Positions 1 through 9,185 of a stretch of DNA of 64,000 bases are shown piece after piece. Origin of the DNA: an uncultured Acetatifactor sp. (GTDB taxonomy: Bacteria; Bacillota; Clostridia; Lachnospirales; Lachnospiraceae); assembly GCA_904501885.1 (NCBI GenBank), contig CAJGCP010000004.1, forward strand, positions 24,598 to 88,597. Direction: 5' to 3'. The notes under the pieces are model-generated. The model had not been told where the DNA came from and ran no database searches. It was given only the letters and a program-made list of their open reading frames with translations. How positions within the stretch are numbered: the stretch's first letter is position 1; each line of letters starts with the position of its first letter. A program made the position numbers and the translations under genes.

Positions 1-843
1 CAATTCTTTTTTCTCTTCTTTGGAAAGTTCTTCTACCACCCAAGGAATCAGGAAAGAAAGGATAAAACACGCAATTCCCCAAAATATAGCAGGACTGCCA
101 AGCAGGGACACCCACTGCAAGAAAACTCCACTGACCCTCTGCACCATCTCCCAGGGGAAATATCTGGTAGCCATAAAACTAAAAGCCAAAATACAACAAA
201 GCCACAACTTTCTTTCCTTTGGCAACTTTCCTTCTGCTACAAACAGTACCCATAACAAAACAACACTGCCCAGCATCAACCCAAGCCCCAGCCCCGGTCG
301 GTCCGAAAACTTCCACATGGTCAAAAAATCTGCCAACACATACCCCTTCGTGGCAATATTTTGCATCGGAATGCCATCTCTTGCAGATAGAAGCAAGAAC
401 ACAAAAACACTGAAAATCGCACCCATTGGCACAGAAAATACCTCAGCCCATTTTCTCTTGATTTTGCGAAACGACCAAACAAACCAAGGCAACAGTGCCA
501 AGGCAACCGCCTGCTTCATGTCCACCTGTTGATAAGTCACAGACAACCGATAGGGACAGGTCATATATAAAGTCACACCCATTAGGTGCGCCACTTCATC
601 TTCATAAGTGGTTTTCATCAGGAAAAACATCCCCGTAAATGTGACCAATTGTATCAAAAGCACAATGCAAATATGCCAAAGCACAACGCTTCCTATCATC
701 TTATATAAGATAGAGTTGGTAATCTTCTGTGCCCATATCTGCACTTCCCCTGTATGCATCAAATATCCCAAGGTCAAAGGAAAACAGGACACCACCAGCA
801 CTGCCGCATACAGCCATTTGATTTTTTTAACAATCTGCTCCAT
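1..843 (-). CDS. YfhO/PTPS-related-type membrane protein, N-terminally short paralogue (partial at left edge)
   Basis: This is an open reading frame from ATG at 843 that runs off the left edge, so the C-terminus is unseen. The protein starts MEQIVKKIKWLYAAVLV and is strongly hydrophobic with several membrane spans. It shares landmarks with the next two genes: 'MTCPYRLSVTY' matches their 'APYRIYNFY' segment and 'FMATRYFPWEMV' matches 'FMSTRYFPWDAL'. It lacks the first roughly 200 residues of those paralogues, including the periplasm-facing FH..RIEG motif, so it looks like a naturally shortened copy. It overlaps the end of the upstream gene by 17 nt, which suggests translational coupling in one operon. 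The family is GT-C-like and its substrate is unknown; membrane topology is inferred. Confidence 0.75.
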   Translation of the reverse strand, partial: MEQIVKKIKWLYAAVLVVSCFPLTLGYLMHTGEVQIWAQKITNSILYKMIGSVVLWHICIVLLIQLVTFTGMFFLMKTTYEDEVAHLMGVTLYMTCPYRLSVTYQQVDMKQAVALALLPWFVWSFRKIKRKWAEVFSVPMGAIFSVFVFLLLSARDGIPMQNIATKGYVLADFLTMWKFSDRPGLGLGLMLGSVVLLWVLFVAEGKLPKERKLWLCCILAFSFMATRYFPWEMVQRVSGVFLQWVSLLGSPAIFWGIACFILSFLIPWVVEELSKEEKKEL

Positions 844-3067
844 GGGTCCTCCTTTTTCGCATACACTTCACAACAACCAACCCCACAATGCCAAGCAAAG
901 AGACCAACTCCGCAATCCGGGACAAAACAAGCCCACCATAGGTAATTTCCAGTTTCCCACTAAACGCAGCAGGAACACAAAGGCGAAGATCTCCGTGCGC
1001 ACCATAGGTTTCCGAAATGATCGGCTGTGCTCCATAGAATACAGTTTCTGCCGGCAGCGCTTCTGCATCGCCCTCTCCTCCAGGCAATACCTTCACGCGA
1101 TATCCCGGATAAGCAATCAAAGGTAGTTCCAACCAGCCCTCTTCTCCGCCTTCGTTGGCTACCTGTATCTCTATCCTTGTGCCCTGTTTCTCATATTCGG
1201 ACCAGGTCACTCCTTCCGAGGCAACCGGTTCATGATAATAATAATCAGACACTTTTGTACCCTCTAATAAATATTCCCCGTTGAATACCGCCGTGGTACC
1301 TAAATTCTCTGCTGTGTGCAAATAGGTGGCGGGGGTATTGTAAGTGATATCGTTCACATGGAATATGGCCGTTGCCAATGCAATGATACTGAAAAACACC
1401 GTCAGCCAACGTCTATTCTTGGCCTCCTTTTCCCGCAATACAAAGATCGCTCCAAAAAACGCACATAGTACGCTGGACGCAGCTACCATTCTGGTAGGAA
1501 TCTGGATAGAGCCCAAAACCCTGCCCAACACCGGCACCTGCAACAAGGCATCCCAAGGGAAATAACGGGTGCTCATAAACAAAGTAACCACGATGCCTGC
1601 TAACAGAACCAGACAAGTAACCGTCGCATCTTCATTTTTACGGCTTTTCCACGTTGCCAAAAAGCATATCACCAGTAGCAGGCCTGCGGCACCGATTTGA
1701 ATGGGCTCACAGTTAAACATGCCTGTCTGGAAACCGCCCATATAGGGCACCAATTGGAAAATGCCCGCCATTTCCGTGCCTCTAATCTGTAAATCCATTG
1801 CAGTGATGGAGGTAAAATGATATCCCCCCTGTACCATGGTGTGCAAAATAGGCACCCAGAACCAGGCATTAATCAATAAAGTAATGCCAACGCCTTGTAA
1901 CAGTTGTACGATGGTCTTTTTGCGGAAGGTTTTTCTCCAGCAAATCACACACACCAACATCACACAGATTGCGGCGATGGCAGTGGAAATCAAATGACTC
2001 TGCAGCAGACAGGTAAAGCCTGCCACAAGATAATATTTATAGGAAGGATACTTCTCTTCCTGTTCCTCTTTACAAAGCAATAAATATATGCCGCAAATCA
2101 CCAAAGGGAAAAAGGTCATTCCCATACATTCCCCAATGGCGCCTCTGTTGTAGAAATTGTAGATTCTATATGGCGCCAGCATATAAAGAACGGTTCCAAA
2201 CAATGCGCCATAGGAATGCTCCACACATTTTTTGAAACAAAAATAGGTAATGATTGCGGAAGATATCTGCAATCCAACCACGAATATCCGATAAGTTTCC
2301 ATCATAGAGAAGCCACAGATGCGCAGAAATGCTGCAGGTAACAGGAACAAATCCCCATAAAAAGAAGAAACCTGATAGCCATGGTCGAACATCCAATAGC
2401 TCTGCACCCGGATAGGAAACTGGTTCAATTGCATTAGGCTATGTTTCAAGCCTTCGATTCGCATCAGATGAAAAGGGGTATCCCCCTTGATGCCCATGGC
2501 ATCGGATAGCAGCGGGGAAGAAGCAAGTAAAACACAACCCAACAACACCCACACCACCACCTGATCAACGGCAGAAATCTTTTTCTCCCGCACCAGTTTG
2601 TAAAAATTCAGAAACAGGTTGATACCCACAGAAACCATCAATGTAAGCACCGCCAACATAAAGAACCCCAGATTGGTCTTTATGATTTTGATGCTTCCGA
2701 TTTCTGCGGCAGGAGTACCCTCCTGAATACCACCATTTAGCTGCACCTTCTCGTGAGACGCTGTCACATAAAATTCAAAACTCATTTCCTGCTGGCCCGC
2801 CCGCATATTTACAGCGTTGCTCAACAATCCTCTGAATTTGGTTTCAGATGCGGGAACAATATGGAACTCTATATTACCCCCCTCAGGAATTTGCGCCTCC
2901 ACCAGAACGCGGTACACACCGGGCGTCACCGCACATTCTGCTAAAGTGCTGCTCTCCACCAAAGTCATTCCTCGGTTTTCTACCATGATTTCCTGATTGC
3001 GGAAACAACCAATACCAACAAAAAGCAAAACCAGGAGGAGTTCTATTGTAATACGTATCTTCTTCAT
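827..3067 (-). CDS. YfhO/PTPS-related GT-C-like polytopic membrane protein
   Basis: This 746-residue protein has an N-terminal membrane anchor, an extracellular beta-rich stretch, and then many membrane spans followed by a C-terminal extracellular domain and a last helix with a basic tail (KCMRKRRTHG). It carries the family motif GDTPFHLMRIEGLKHSL in the first large loop, then APYRIYNFYNRGAIGE and FMSTRYFPWDALLQVPVLG. The family is annotated as '6-pyruvoyl-tetrahydropterin synthase-related' membrane protein and resembles YfhO-type GT-C glycosyltransferases. A lipid-linked sugar or lipoteichoic-acid-modifying role is possible but unproven. Its ATG overlaps the stop of the upstream paralogue by 4 nt, so the two are probably co-translated. 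Confidence 0.8.
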   Translation of the reverse strand: MKKIRITIELLLVLLFVGIGCFRNQEIMVENRGMTLVESSTLAECAVTPGVYRVLVEAQIPEGGNIEFHIVPASETKFRGLLSNAVNMRAGQQEMSFEFYVTASHEKVQLNGGIQEGTPAAEIGSIKIIKTNLGFFMLAVLTLMVSVGINLFLNFYKLVREKKISAVDQVVVWVLLGCVLLASSPLLSDAMGIKGDTPFHLMRIEGLKHSLMQLNQFPIRVQSYWMFDHGYQVSSFYGDLFLLPAAFLRICGFSMMETYRIFVVGLQISSAIITYFCFKKCVEHSYGALFGTVLYMLAPYRIYNFYNRGAIGECMGMTFFPLVICGIYLLLCKEEQEEKYPSYKYYLVAGFTCLLQSHLISTAIAAICVMLVCVICWRKTFRKKTIVQLLQGVGITLLINAWFWVPILHTMVQGGYHFTSITAMDLQIRGTEMAGIFQLVPYMGGFQTGMFNCEPIQIGAAGLLLVICFLATWKSRKNEDATVTCLVLLAGIVVTLFMSTRYFPWDALLQVPVLGRVLGSIQIPTRMVAASSVLCAFFGAIFVLREKEAKNRRWLTVFFSIIALATAIFHVNDITYNTPATYLHTAENLGTTAVFNGEYLLEGTKVSDYYYHEPVASEGVTWSEYEKQGTRIEIQVANEGGEEGWLELPLIAYPGYRVKVLPGGEGDAEALPAETVFYGAQPIISETYGAHGDLRLCVPAAFSGKLEITYGGLVLSRIAELVSLLGIVGLVVVKCMRKRRTHGADC

Positions 3068-5346
3068 AATGCCTCCCCCTTCTGCAGCACCAGATCTTCT
3101 GCCTTTTTCTTGTTTTTGTCTTTTTTCACTTTTACAAACACCAACAGAATAAGGGTTGCCAGAGAAAGCGCTTCTGCCATTCTCCAGTAAACAGGTGATA
3201 TAAAGCGCACCACAAAAGTACCCTCATACTCTGCGGGTAAAATGACTCTTATCTGATGGCGTTCATTGGATACCAAATCCAACTTTGTTCCCGCCATATC
3301 TTCACATCGATATCCACGGTAATTTACCAAAGGGAGATCCATGTAGCTTTCCGCTTCGGAGACATTACGGCAGGAAACCTCCATCCGCAGCGCTCCCTTT
3401 TCCCAGGCTCGCACTTCCACTTCTTCCGGTGCCACCGGTTCCTCATAGGAAAACTCCATGGGATTCATACCGTCAATCAAGTATTCCCCGCCGGCCACAT
3501 ATCCGGCACCCATACCTTTCTCGTGATATACACGGAAGGTACCTGCACTCTGCAATACATGTTCTGACATATAACAGGTAGAAGTAAACACGCTAATCAC
3601 CACTACCAGCAAGCCGGCATAGAAAAGCTTTGTCCATCCTTTCTGCTCCAAAGTCATGAGCACCACACCACAAACCACTACTAAAAGAACAGTGGCCCAG
3701 CCTAACACTCTGGTGGGGAACTGTAAACTGCTGACCAATGCAGCAAACACCTGTCCCAGTTCCTGCAAATGGTCCCAAGGGAAGATATTCAAACTCATCA
3801 AAAGCAGGCCCGCACTGAATATGGCAGCCACTTTACCTAAACCAATTTTCTGTTTTTCGTCCTTTTCCTTGGAAAAACCATTGAGCCAAAGGATTAGGAA
3901 TATGACCAGGCCAACCAAAAGCACCAGCCCCACACCCACGGGATAGGTAAACTGTGCTCCATTGTCACCCAACGGGGTCTTGCTACCCCTCTGCCAGAAA
4001 TGGAAGAACAGATGGGAGAGCGTAAGGCCTGTATTTTGTATGGTGCGCGCACCCAAGTTCTTAATATGTATATCCTGGGTCAAATAATAATCCACACAAG
4101 GAACCAAAAACCAAAGACTCAAAAGAACAGCCACCGCCGCCCCTTTGAATAATTCCCAAAATACCTGCTTTCGAATGACCTTCTTGATAAATAGGATAAG
4201 GGTCAACACCGTCAGCAACAATGCCACTTCACAGGTAAGGATATGGGTCTGCATCAATCCCGCATAGCCAATGGCCAGCGGAAGCCACGCTGTTTTATAT
4301 GTCTTTCCTTCAGGGTCTTCCCCAAATACTCTAAAATAACCGTAGACAACCAGAGGGAAGAACAACATCGCAATTCCTTCTCCCACATCGCCGGTCTGGT
4401 ATAATTTATAGATTCTGTAGGTAGACAATGTGTAAAGGGCACTACATGCAAGTCCCACCTTGTAACTGCCAAGCATCTTTTCAAAGCACCGATATGCCAC
4501 TATCGCCGTTGCCACATTTAAAATCACAAAGAAAATATGGCTGGCTGTAACAACCGTGAATCCAAGCAGTCGAAGCACCGCCGGGATCATCAAAAAGAGA
4601 TTACAGTAAAAGATGGAGCAGGCATATCCCTGTCCGTATAACCATTCCGGATCTATTCTCACAGGAAACTGGCCACTGGCCAAACCATCCTTCACACCCT
4701 CAATTCGCATATAGTGGAACATCAGGTCAATGGAGTTTAACGCTCCGTCTGCCAATTGGAAGAAGGAAGAAAACAGCACAATCAATCCAATCCCCCAAAT
4801 CACTGTCTTCTGCTCTCTGGAGAGCTGCCGCCGCCACACATAGTGATAGGAAATCAGTAAATAAGTCAACACTCCACAAGCAAGGAACACTGTCAGGAGC
4901 ATTGTCCACATATGATAGGTTTCTGTGAAGCGCACGCCCTGGATTTGCAGATTGCCGCCTCCCTTGTAGGATAAAATCACTTCCATCTGTTCTGTGGACT
5001 CATACAACCAGGCGATAAAATCCGTACCTGTCTTTTGACGATACAGGGTTTCACCATTATTTTTCAAGCCACCTGTAAATACCGTGTTGTCCCGCAAATA
5101 AACATCCGCCACATAATCCGATTCCGCCCCGTAGAACACTTCCACACGGTAGGTACCAAAACCAAGAGGAATCTGATCAAAAATAACATTTTCCCCGGCA
5201 GAAAACGGTCCGGTCAGTATTTTATCCCGGGACACCTCATATGTCTGCTTGGGCAAGAACAACTGAAGTACACAAAAAAAAGACAGCACAAGGAACAGCC
5301 CTATCGCAAAAATCGATATCTGTTTCCTTCCTCTGTCTTTTATCAT
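3064..5346 (-). CDS. YfhO/PTPS-related GT-C-like polytopic membrane protein
   Basis: This 760-residue protein is a paralogue of its downstream neighbour. It has an N-terminal helix, an extracellular beta-rich region, a multi-span core and a basic C-terminus rich in Lys (KVKKDKNKKKAED). Family landmarks are DLMFHYMRIEGVKDGL, STYRIYKLYQTGDVGE and LMSLNIFPWDHLQEL. The ATG lies 2 nt beyond the ftsH stop, and its ribosome-binding site (GGAGGAGAAC) is inside the last ftsH codons. Translation is therefore probably coupled to ftsH, and the membrane-protein trio is likely the tail of the ftsH operon. A glycosyl-transfer or surface-polymer role is inferred from the family only. Confidence 0.8.
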   Translation of the reverse strand: MIKDRGRKQISIFAIGLFLVLSFFCVLQLFLPKQTYEVSRDKILTGPFSAGENVIFDQIPLGFGTYRVEVFYGAESDYVADVYLRDNTVFTGGLKNNGETLYRQKTGTDFIAWLYESTEQMEVILSYKGGGNLQIQGVRFTETYHMWTMLLTVFLACGVLTYLLISYHYVWRRQLSREQKTVIWGIGLIVLFSSFFQLADGALNSIDLMFHYMRIEGVKDGLASGQFPVRIDPEWLYGQGYACSIFYCNLFLMIPAVLRLLGFTVVTASHIFFVILNVATAIVAYRCFEKMLGSYKVGLACSALYTLSTYRIYKLYQTGDVGEGIAMLFFPLVVYGYFRVFGEDPEGKTYKTAWLPLAIGYAGLMQTHILTCEVALLLTVLTLILFIKKVIRKQVFWELFKGAAVAVLLSLWFLVPCVDYYLTQDIHIKNLGARTIQNTGLTLSHLFFHFWQRGSKTPLGDNGAQFTYPVGVGLVLLVGLVIFLILWLNGFSKEKDEKQKIGLGKVAAIFSAGLLLMSLNIFPWDHLQELGQVFAALVSSLQFPTRVLGWATVLLVVVCGVVLMTLEQKGWTKLFYAGLLVVVISVFTSTCYMSEHVLQSAGTFRVYHEKGMGAGYVAGGEYLIDGMNPMEFSYEEPVAPEEVEVRAWEKGALRMEVSCRNVSEAESYMDLPLVNYRGYRCEDMAGTKLDLVSNERHQIRVILPAEYEGTFVVRFISPVYWRMAEALSLATLILLVFVKVKKDKNKKKAEDLVLQKGEAL

Positions 5347-5348
5347 AC

Positions 5349-7166
5349 TTAGTTCTCCTCCGTGAAAAGAGCCTCAAACTCTTCTCTGGAAATTTTCTCT
5401 TTCTCTAGCAACAATTCCGCACAGGCATGCAACACTTTTGCATTTTCTTCGATGATACTTTTTGCCTTTCCGTAACATTCATCGATAATCGCCTTTACCT
5501 CTTTGTCAATCTCGCTTGCAACGGTCTCGCTGTGTCCTTTGGCATGCGCCAAATCTCTTCCGATGAACACCTCGTCCTCGTTGTCATCATAACAAATCAC
5601 ACCGATATTCTCGGACATACCAAACTTAGTCACCATACTTCTGGCCACCTTCGTTGCCCGCTTGATGTCGCTGGATGCGCCGGTTGTAATATCGCCAAAA
5701 ATCATATCCTCCGCAATCCGTCCGCCCAAAGACACCATAATATCCTGCATCATTCTGCTCTTGGTGGCAAACATATTGTCACGCTCCGGCAGGGGCATGG
5801 TATATCCCGCCGCACCTACGCCGGTAGGGATGATGGATACTGTATACACAGGGCCAACATCCGGCAGTACATGGAATAAAATCGCATGTCCCGCTTCATG
5901 ATAAGCCGTAATCTTCTTTTCTTTGTCGGAAATAATGCGGCTTTTCTTCTCCGCACCAATGCCCACCTTGATGAAGGACTTTTTAATATCCTCCTGGGTC
6001 AAATAGGCTCTCTCGTCCTTCGCCGCCTGAATGGCTGCCTCGTTCATCAGGTTTTCCAAGTCCGCACCGGTAAATCCCGCTGTGGTCTGTGCCACCTGCT
6101 TTAGGTCCACATCTTCTGCCAGAGGTTTATTCTTGGCATGAATCTTCAGGATATCCTCTCTGCCGGAAACGTCCGGTGTACCCACACCAATCTTGCGGTC
6201 AAAACGACCGGGACGAAGAATCGCCGGATCCAAAATATCTACACGGTTTGTAGCGGCCAGCACGATAATGCCTTCATTCACTCCAAAACCGTCCATTTCC
6301 ACCAACAACTGATTCAGTGTTTGCTCTCTCTCGTCATGGCCGCCGCCCATACCGGTACCGCGCCGTCTTGCTACCGCATCAATTTCATCGATAAATACAA
6401 TACAGGGTGCATGCTTTTTTGCATCTTCGAAAAGGTCACGCACACGGGATGCACCCACACCCACGAACATTTCCACGAAATCCGAACCGGAAATACTAAA
6501 GAAGGGAACACCCGCTTCTCCGGCAATGGCTTTTGCCAACAAGGTTTTACCGGTGCCGGGAGGGCCCTCTAACAGAACGCCCTTGGGAATTCTTGCGCCC
6601 ACCTTGGTGTACTTGCCGGGCGCTTTCAGGAAATCAACGATTTCCTCCAAATCTTCCTTCTCTTCTTTTAAACCTGCCACTTCCGCAAAGGTAATGGTCT
6701 TATCTCCTGTAGACATTTTGGCTCTGCTCTTGCCAAAGTTCATCATCTTGCCGTTATTTCCACCACCACTTCTGGCGCTAAATATGGAAAACAGGATGAC
6801 TCCTGCAATCAGCATGAAAATCATCGGCACAAAGGTAGAGAGCCACCAACTCTCTCTGGGCACATCTGTCACCAAAGGATCAAACCCATGATCCCGTACT
6901 AATGCTTCTGCCTCTTTAATATCTGTCACGAACAATTTCTTCAAGTATCCGCCGGTCAACTCAACCATCAAATATCCGGTGGGTACCTCTTTGTTGGGAT
7001 TTACCGTTATTTCAACAATTCTCTTGGCCTCCAGATCGGCAATCAACTGCTGTCTGGTATACCTTTCATCCACTCTTCCAAAAGAGGTGGCGAAGGTCAC
7101 AAAAGCCAGCAACAGTAACATAAATATAAATATGGGACTAAATCCACTCCGTCTTTGCTTCACCAA
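5349..7166 (-). CDS. ftsH: ATP-dependent zinc metalloprotease FtsH
   Basis: This is a membrane-anchored AAA+ protease that unfolds and degrades membrane and short-lived cytosolic proteins. Two membrane helices (about residues 10-29 and 110-130) flank a small extracytoplasmic domain. They are followed by Walker A GPPGTGKT at 201-208, Walker B CIVFIDEID near 255-263, the second region of homology ending RPGRFDR near 318-324, and the zinc-binding HEAGH at 423-427. At 605 residues it is of normal length. It follows tilS and hpt, the usual Firmicutes order, with a 13-nt gap from hpt, and it is followed at once by two coupled membrane-protein genes. The identification is secure. Confidence 0.98.
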   Translation of the reverse strand: MVKQRRSGFSPIFIFMLLLLAFVTFATSFGRVDERYTRQQLIADLEAKRIVEITVNPNKEVPTGYLMVELTGGYLKKLFVTDIKEAEALVRDHGFDPLVTDVPRESWWLSTFVPMIFMLIAGVILFSIFSARSGGGNNGKMMNFGKSRAKMSTGDKTITFAEVAGLKEEKEDLEEIVDFLKAPGKYTKVGARIPKGVLLEGPPGTGKTLLAKAIAGEAGVPFFSISGSDFVEMFVGVGASRVRDLFEDAKKHAPCIVFIDEIDAVARRRGTGMGGGHDEREQTLNQLLVEMDGFGVNEGIIVLAATNRVDILDPAILRPGRFDRKIGVGTPDVSGREDILKIHAKNKPLAEDVDLKQVAQTTAGFTGADLENLMNEAAIQAAKDERAYLTQEDIKKSFIKVGIGAEKKSRIISDKEKKITAYHEAGHAILFHVLPDVGPVYTVSIIPTGVGAAGYTMPLPERDNMFATKSRMMQDIMVSLGGRIAEDMIFGDITTGASSDIKRATKVARSMVTKFGMSENIGVICYDDNEDEVFIGRDLAHAKGHSETVASEIDKEVKAIIDECYGKAKSIIEENAKVLHACAELLLEKEKISREEFEALFTEEN

Positions 7167-7179
7167 AAAAGCCTCCTAC

Positions 7180-7704
7180 TTAAACAAATTCTACCACGCC
7201 GATATAGGGAAGGTTGCGATATTTCTGATCATAATCCAAACCATAACCCACAACAAACTCGTCCGGAATCTGAAATCCGGTATAATCCACAGGCACCTGA
7301 ATCACGCGTCTGGAAGGCTTATCCAAAAGAGTACACAGACGCAGAGATTTAGGACCTCTGTCATGTAGCATTTCCAAAAGGTAACTCAAGGTTCTTCCGC
7401 TATCCACAATGTCCTCAATCACGATCACATCTTTTCCTTGAATCGATTCATCCAAATCCTTCACAATCCTGACAACACCACTGGATTTCGTGTCGCCGCC
7501 GTAACTGGAAACAGACATAAAATCAAAACTTACAGGAACTGTAATTCTCTTCGCCAATTCACACATAAAGAAGCTGCCGCCCTTTAAGATACAAATCAAA
7601 TGTACCTCTTTCCCTGCGTAATCCTTGCTGATTTGATCTCCCAACTCCTGAATTCTGTCATCCACTTCTTTTTCTGTCAAAAGTACCTTAATCTGCTCTG
7701 CCAT
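7180..7704 (-). CDS. hpt: Hypoxanthine phosphoribosyltransferase
   Basis: This purine-salvage enzyme converts hypoxanthine or guanine plus PRPP to IMP or GMP. The PRPP-binding signature VIVIEDIVDSGRTL and the base-binding tail FVVGYGLDYDQKYRNLPYIG are present. I place the start at the ATG at 7704 because a good GGAGG lies 5 nt upstream; an in-frame GTG at 7737 has no such site. The gene overlaps the 3' end of neither neighbour after this correction and sits 13 nt after the end of tilS. The product is 174 residues, normal for the family. The tilS-hpt-ftsH order is conserved in Firmicutes. Confidence 0.96.
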   Translation of the reverse strand: MAEQIKVLLTEKEVDDRIQELGDQISKDYAGKEVHLICILKGGSFFMCELAKRITVPVSFDFMSVSSYGGDTKSSGVVRIVKDLDESIQGKDVIVIEDIVDSGRTLSYLLEMLHDRGPKSLRLCTLLDKPSRRVIQVPVDYTGFQIPDEFVVGYGLDYDQKYRNLPYIGVVEFV

Positions 7705-7717
7705 TTTATCCTCCGTT

Positions 7718-9160
7718 TCACCGTGTTTCACAGTCACTATTTATTAATTTTACCTCTAATATGGTTTTTGTATTCTCAGTTACTTTAAAAAATTCACTGA
7801 TTCTTTTACCTATGATCCATAAGATATGGTCGCCTTCCGCCAACACAGGCATTTTTTCCCTTTCCTGTTTCGGAATTTTTTCGTCTATCAAATATTGCTT
7901 CAGGGTTTTATGCTTCAATTCCCCTTTGGCATCCCTGATACACAAATAATCGCCCTCTCGCCGATACCTTATTTGTATAGATTGTTCTATTTTATCACAA
8001 TCAAACCATTTCGTATACAGATGATTGGGAATTTCGACCCCTTCCGAGAAAAGAAATTTACGAAATTCCAATCTTCCAATCCCCGGCAATGCCAGTTCCC
8101 ATTCTTTGCTGTCGCAAGATACGATTTCCATCAAGGTCGACTGCTCTTTTAAGTCATCTTCTGATACATCAAAAACGATTTCTTCATATCTTCGACTGGC
8201 CACAATTCCGAAGGGTAACCGAATACTGCGATTTTCCTTTTTCTCAAGCAAGGTCATCATATCGTTCACATGAATCTGACTGATATCCTTGCCCGTAGGG
8301 GAAAATTCCTTCGCCACCGCAAACAAAACTCTCTTTTGAATGAGGGGCGGATATGCGGTCAGTCCGGCAATCTCCAGCCTGCCCTGTCCCCTGGCCACCT
8401 GTTGCAACACCTTACAGGTTTGCTCTGCCAGGTAATCCTCCGTCTCTTTCAACATCTGTGCACTGCGGACGATATGATCCACTGCGCCTTGGGCAACTTC
8501 CTGCTCCGCAAAAGGCAAGATATGATGCCGGATACGGTTGCGGGTATATTCATTTTCCTGATTGGTGGCATCCACCCGCCAGAAAATATTTCTTTCCTTT
8601 AAATATGCTTCGATTTCCTCCCGCTCCAAACACAAAAGAGGGCGGATAATGGTAGTATCTCCTTCTCCCTTGCGGACAGGTGCAATGCCGGATAGGCCTC
8701 CCGTGCCGCTTCCCCGGAACAAATGAAATAATACCGTTTCAGCGTTGTCATTTTTATTGTGAGCCACCGCTATTTTGGTGGCATTATGTTCTGCTGCCGT
8801 TTGATAAAAACTCCGATACCTGGCTTCTCTGCCGGCCACTTCCGTAGAAATCTTTTGTTCCACCGCTATTTGAGGCACATCTATCCGATGACAGGAGAAA
8901 GGAATTCCCAGTTCCCCGCACATCTGCTCTACAAAAAGTGCATCCTCGTCTGCTTCTTTGCGAATGCCGTGGTGAATATGCACCACATGTAGATCAAAGT
9001 TTTTCTGCTTCCGATATTCCGCCAACAGAAATAAGAGGCAAACAGAGTCTGCCCCTCCGGAAACCCCGACCACCACACATTCTCCGGGGATAATCATATG
9101 TTTCTCCTCCAGGTAGGAGAAGACCTTTTTTTCTGTTTTTTCCAGAATATTCATATTCAA
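7718..9160 (-). CDS. tilS: tRNA(Ile)-lysidine synthase TilS
   Basis: TilS modifies the wobble cytidine of the CAU-anticodon isoleucine tRNA to lysidine using ATP and lysine. The PP-loop SGGADS is at residues 34-39, the HNKNDNAETVL and RPLL(C)LEREEIEAY segments follow, and a C-terminal TilS-type substrate-binding region ends the 480-residue protein. The start shown is TTG at 9160, which has an AGGA about 8 nt upstream; an ATG two codons later (9154) is an alternative. Only 25 nt separate it from the SpoIIE-like phosphatase gene, so the two are likely co-transcribed. Confidence 0.95.
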   Translation of the reverse strand: MNMNILEKTEKKVFSYLEEKHMIIPGECVVVGVSGGADSVCLLFLLAEYRKQKNFDLHVVHIHHGIRKEADEDALFVEQMCGELGIPFSCHRIDVPQIAVEQKISTEVAGREARYRSFYQTAAEHNATKIAVAHNKNDNAETVLFHLFRGSGTGGLSGIAPVRKGEGDTTIIRPLLCLEREEIEAYLKERNIFWRVDATNQENEYTRNRIRHHILPFAEQEVAQGAVDHIVRSAQMLKETEDYLAEQTCKVLQQVARGQGRLEIAGLTAYPPLIQKRVLFAVAKEFSPTGKDISQIHVNDMMTLLEKKENRSIRLPFGIVASRRYEEIVFDVSEDDLKEQSTLMEIVSCDSKEWELALPGIGRLEFRKFLFSEGVEIPNHLYTKWFDCDKIEQSIQIRYRREGDYLCIRDAKGELKHKTLKQYLIDEKIPKQEREKMPVLAEGDHILWIIGKRISEFFKVTENTKTILEVKLINSDCETR

Positions 9161-9185
9161 ATGTTATCCTATCCGAAGAAAAAAA

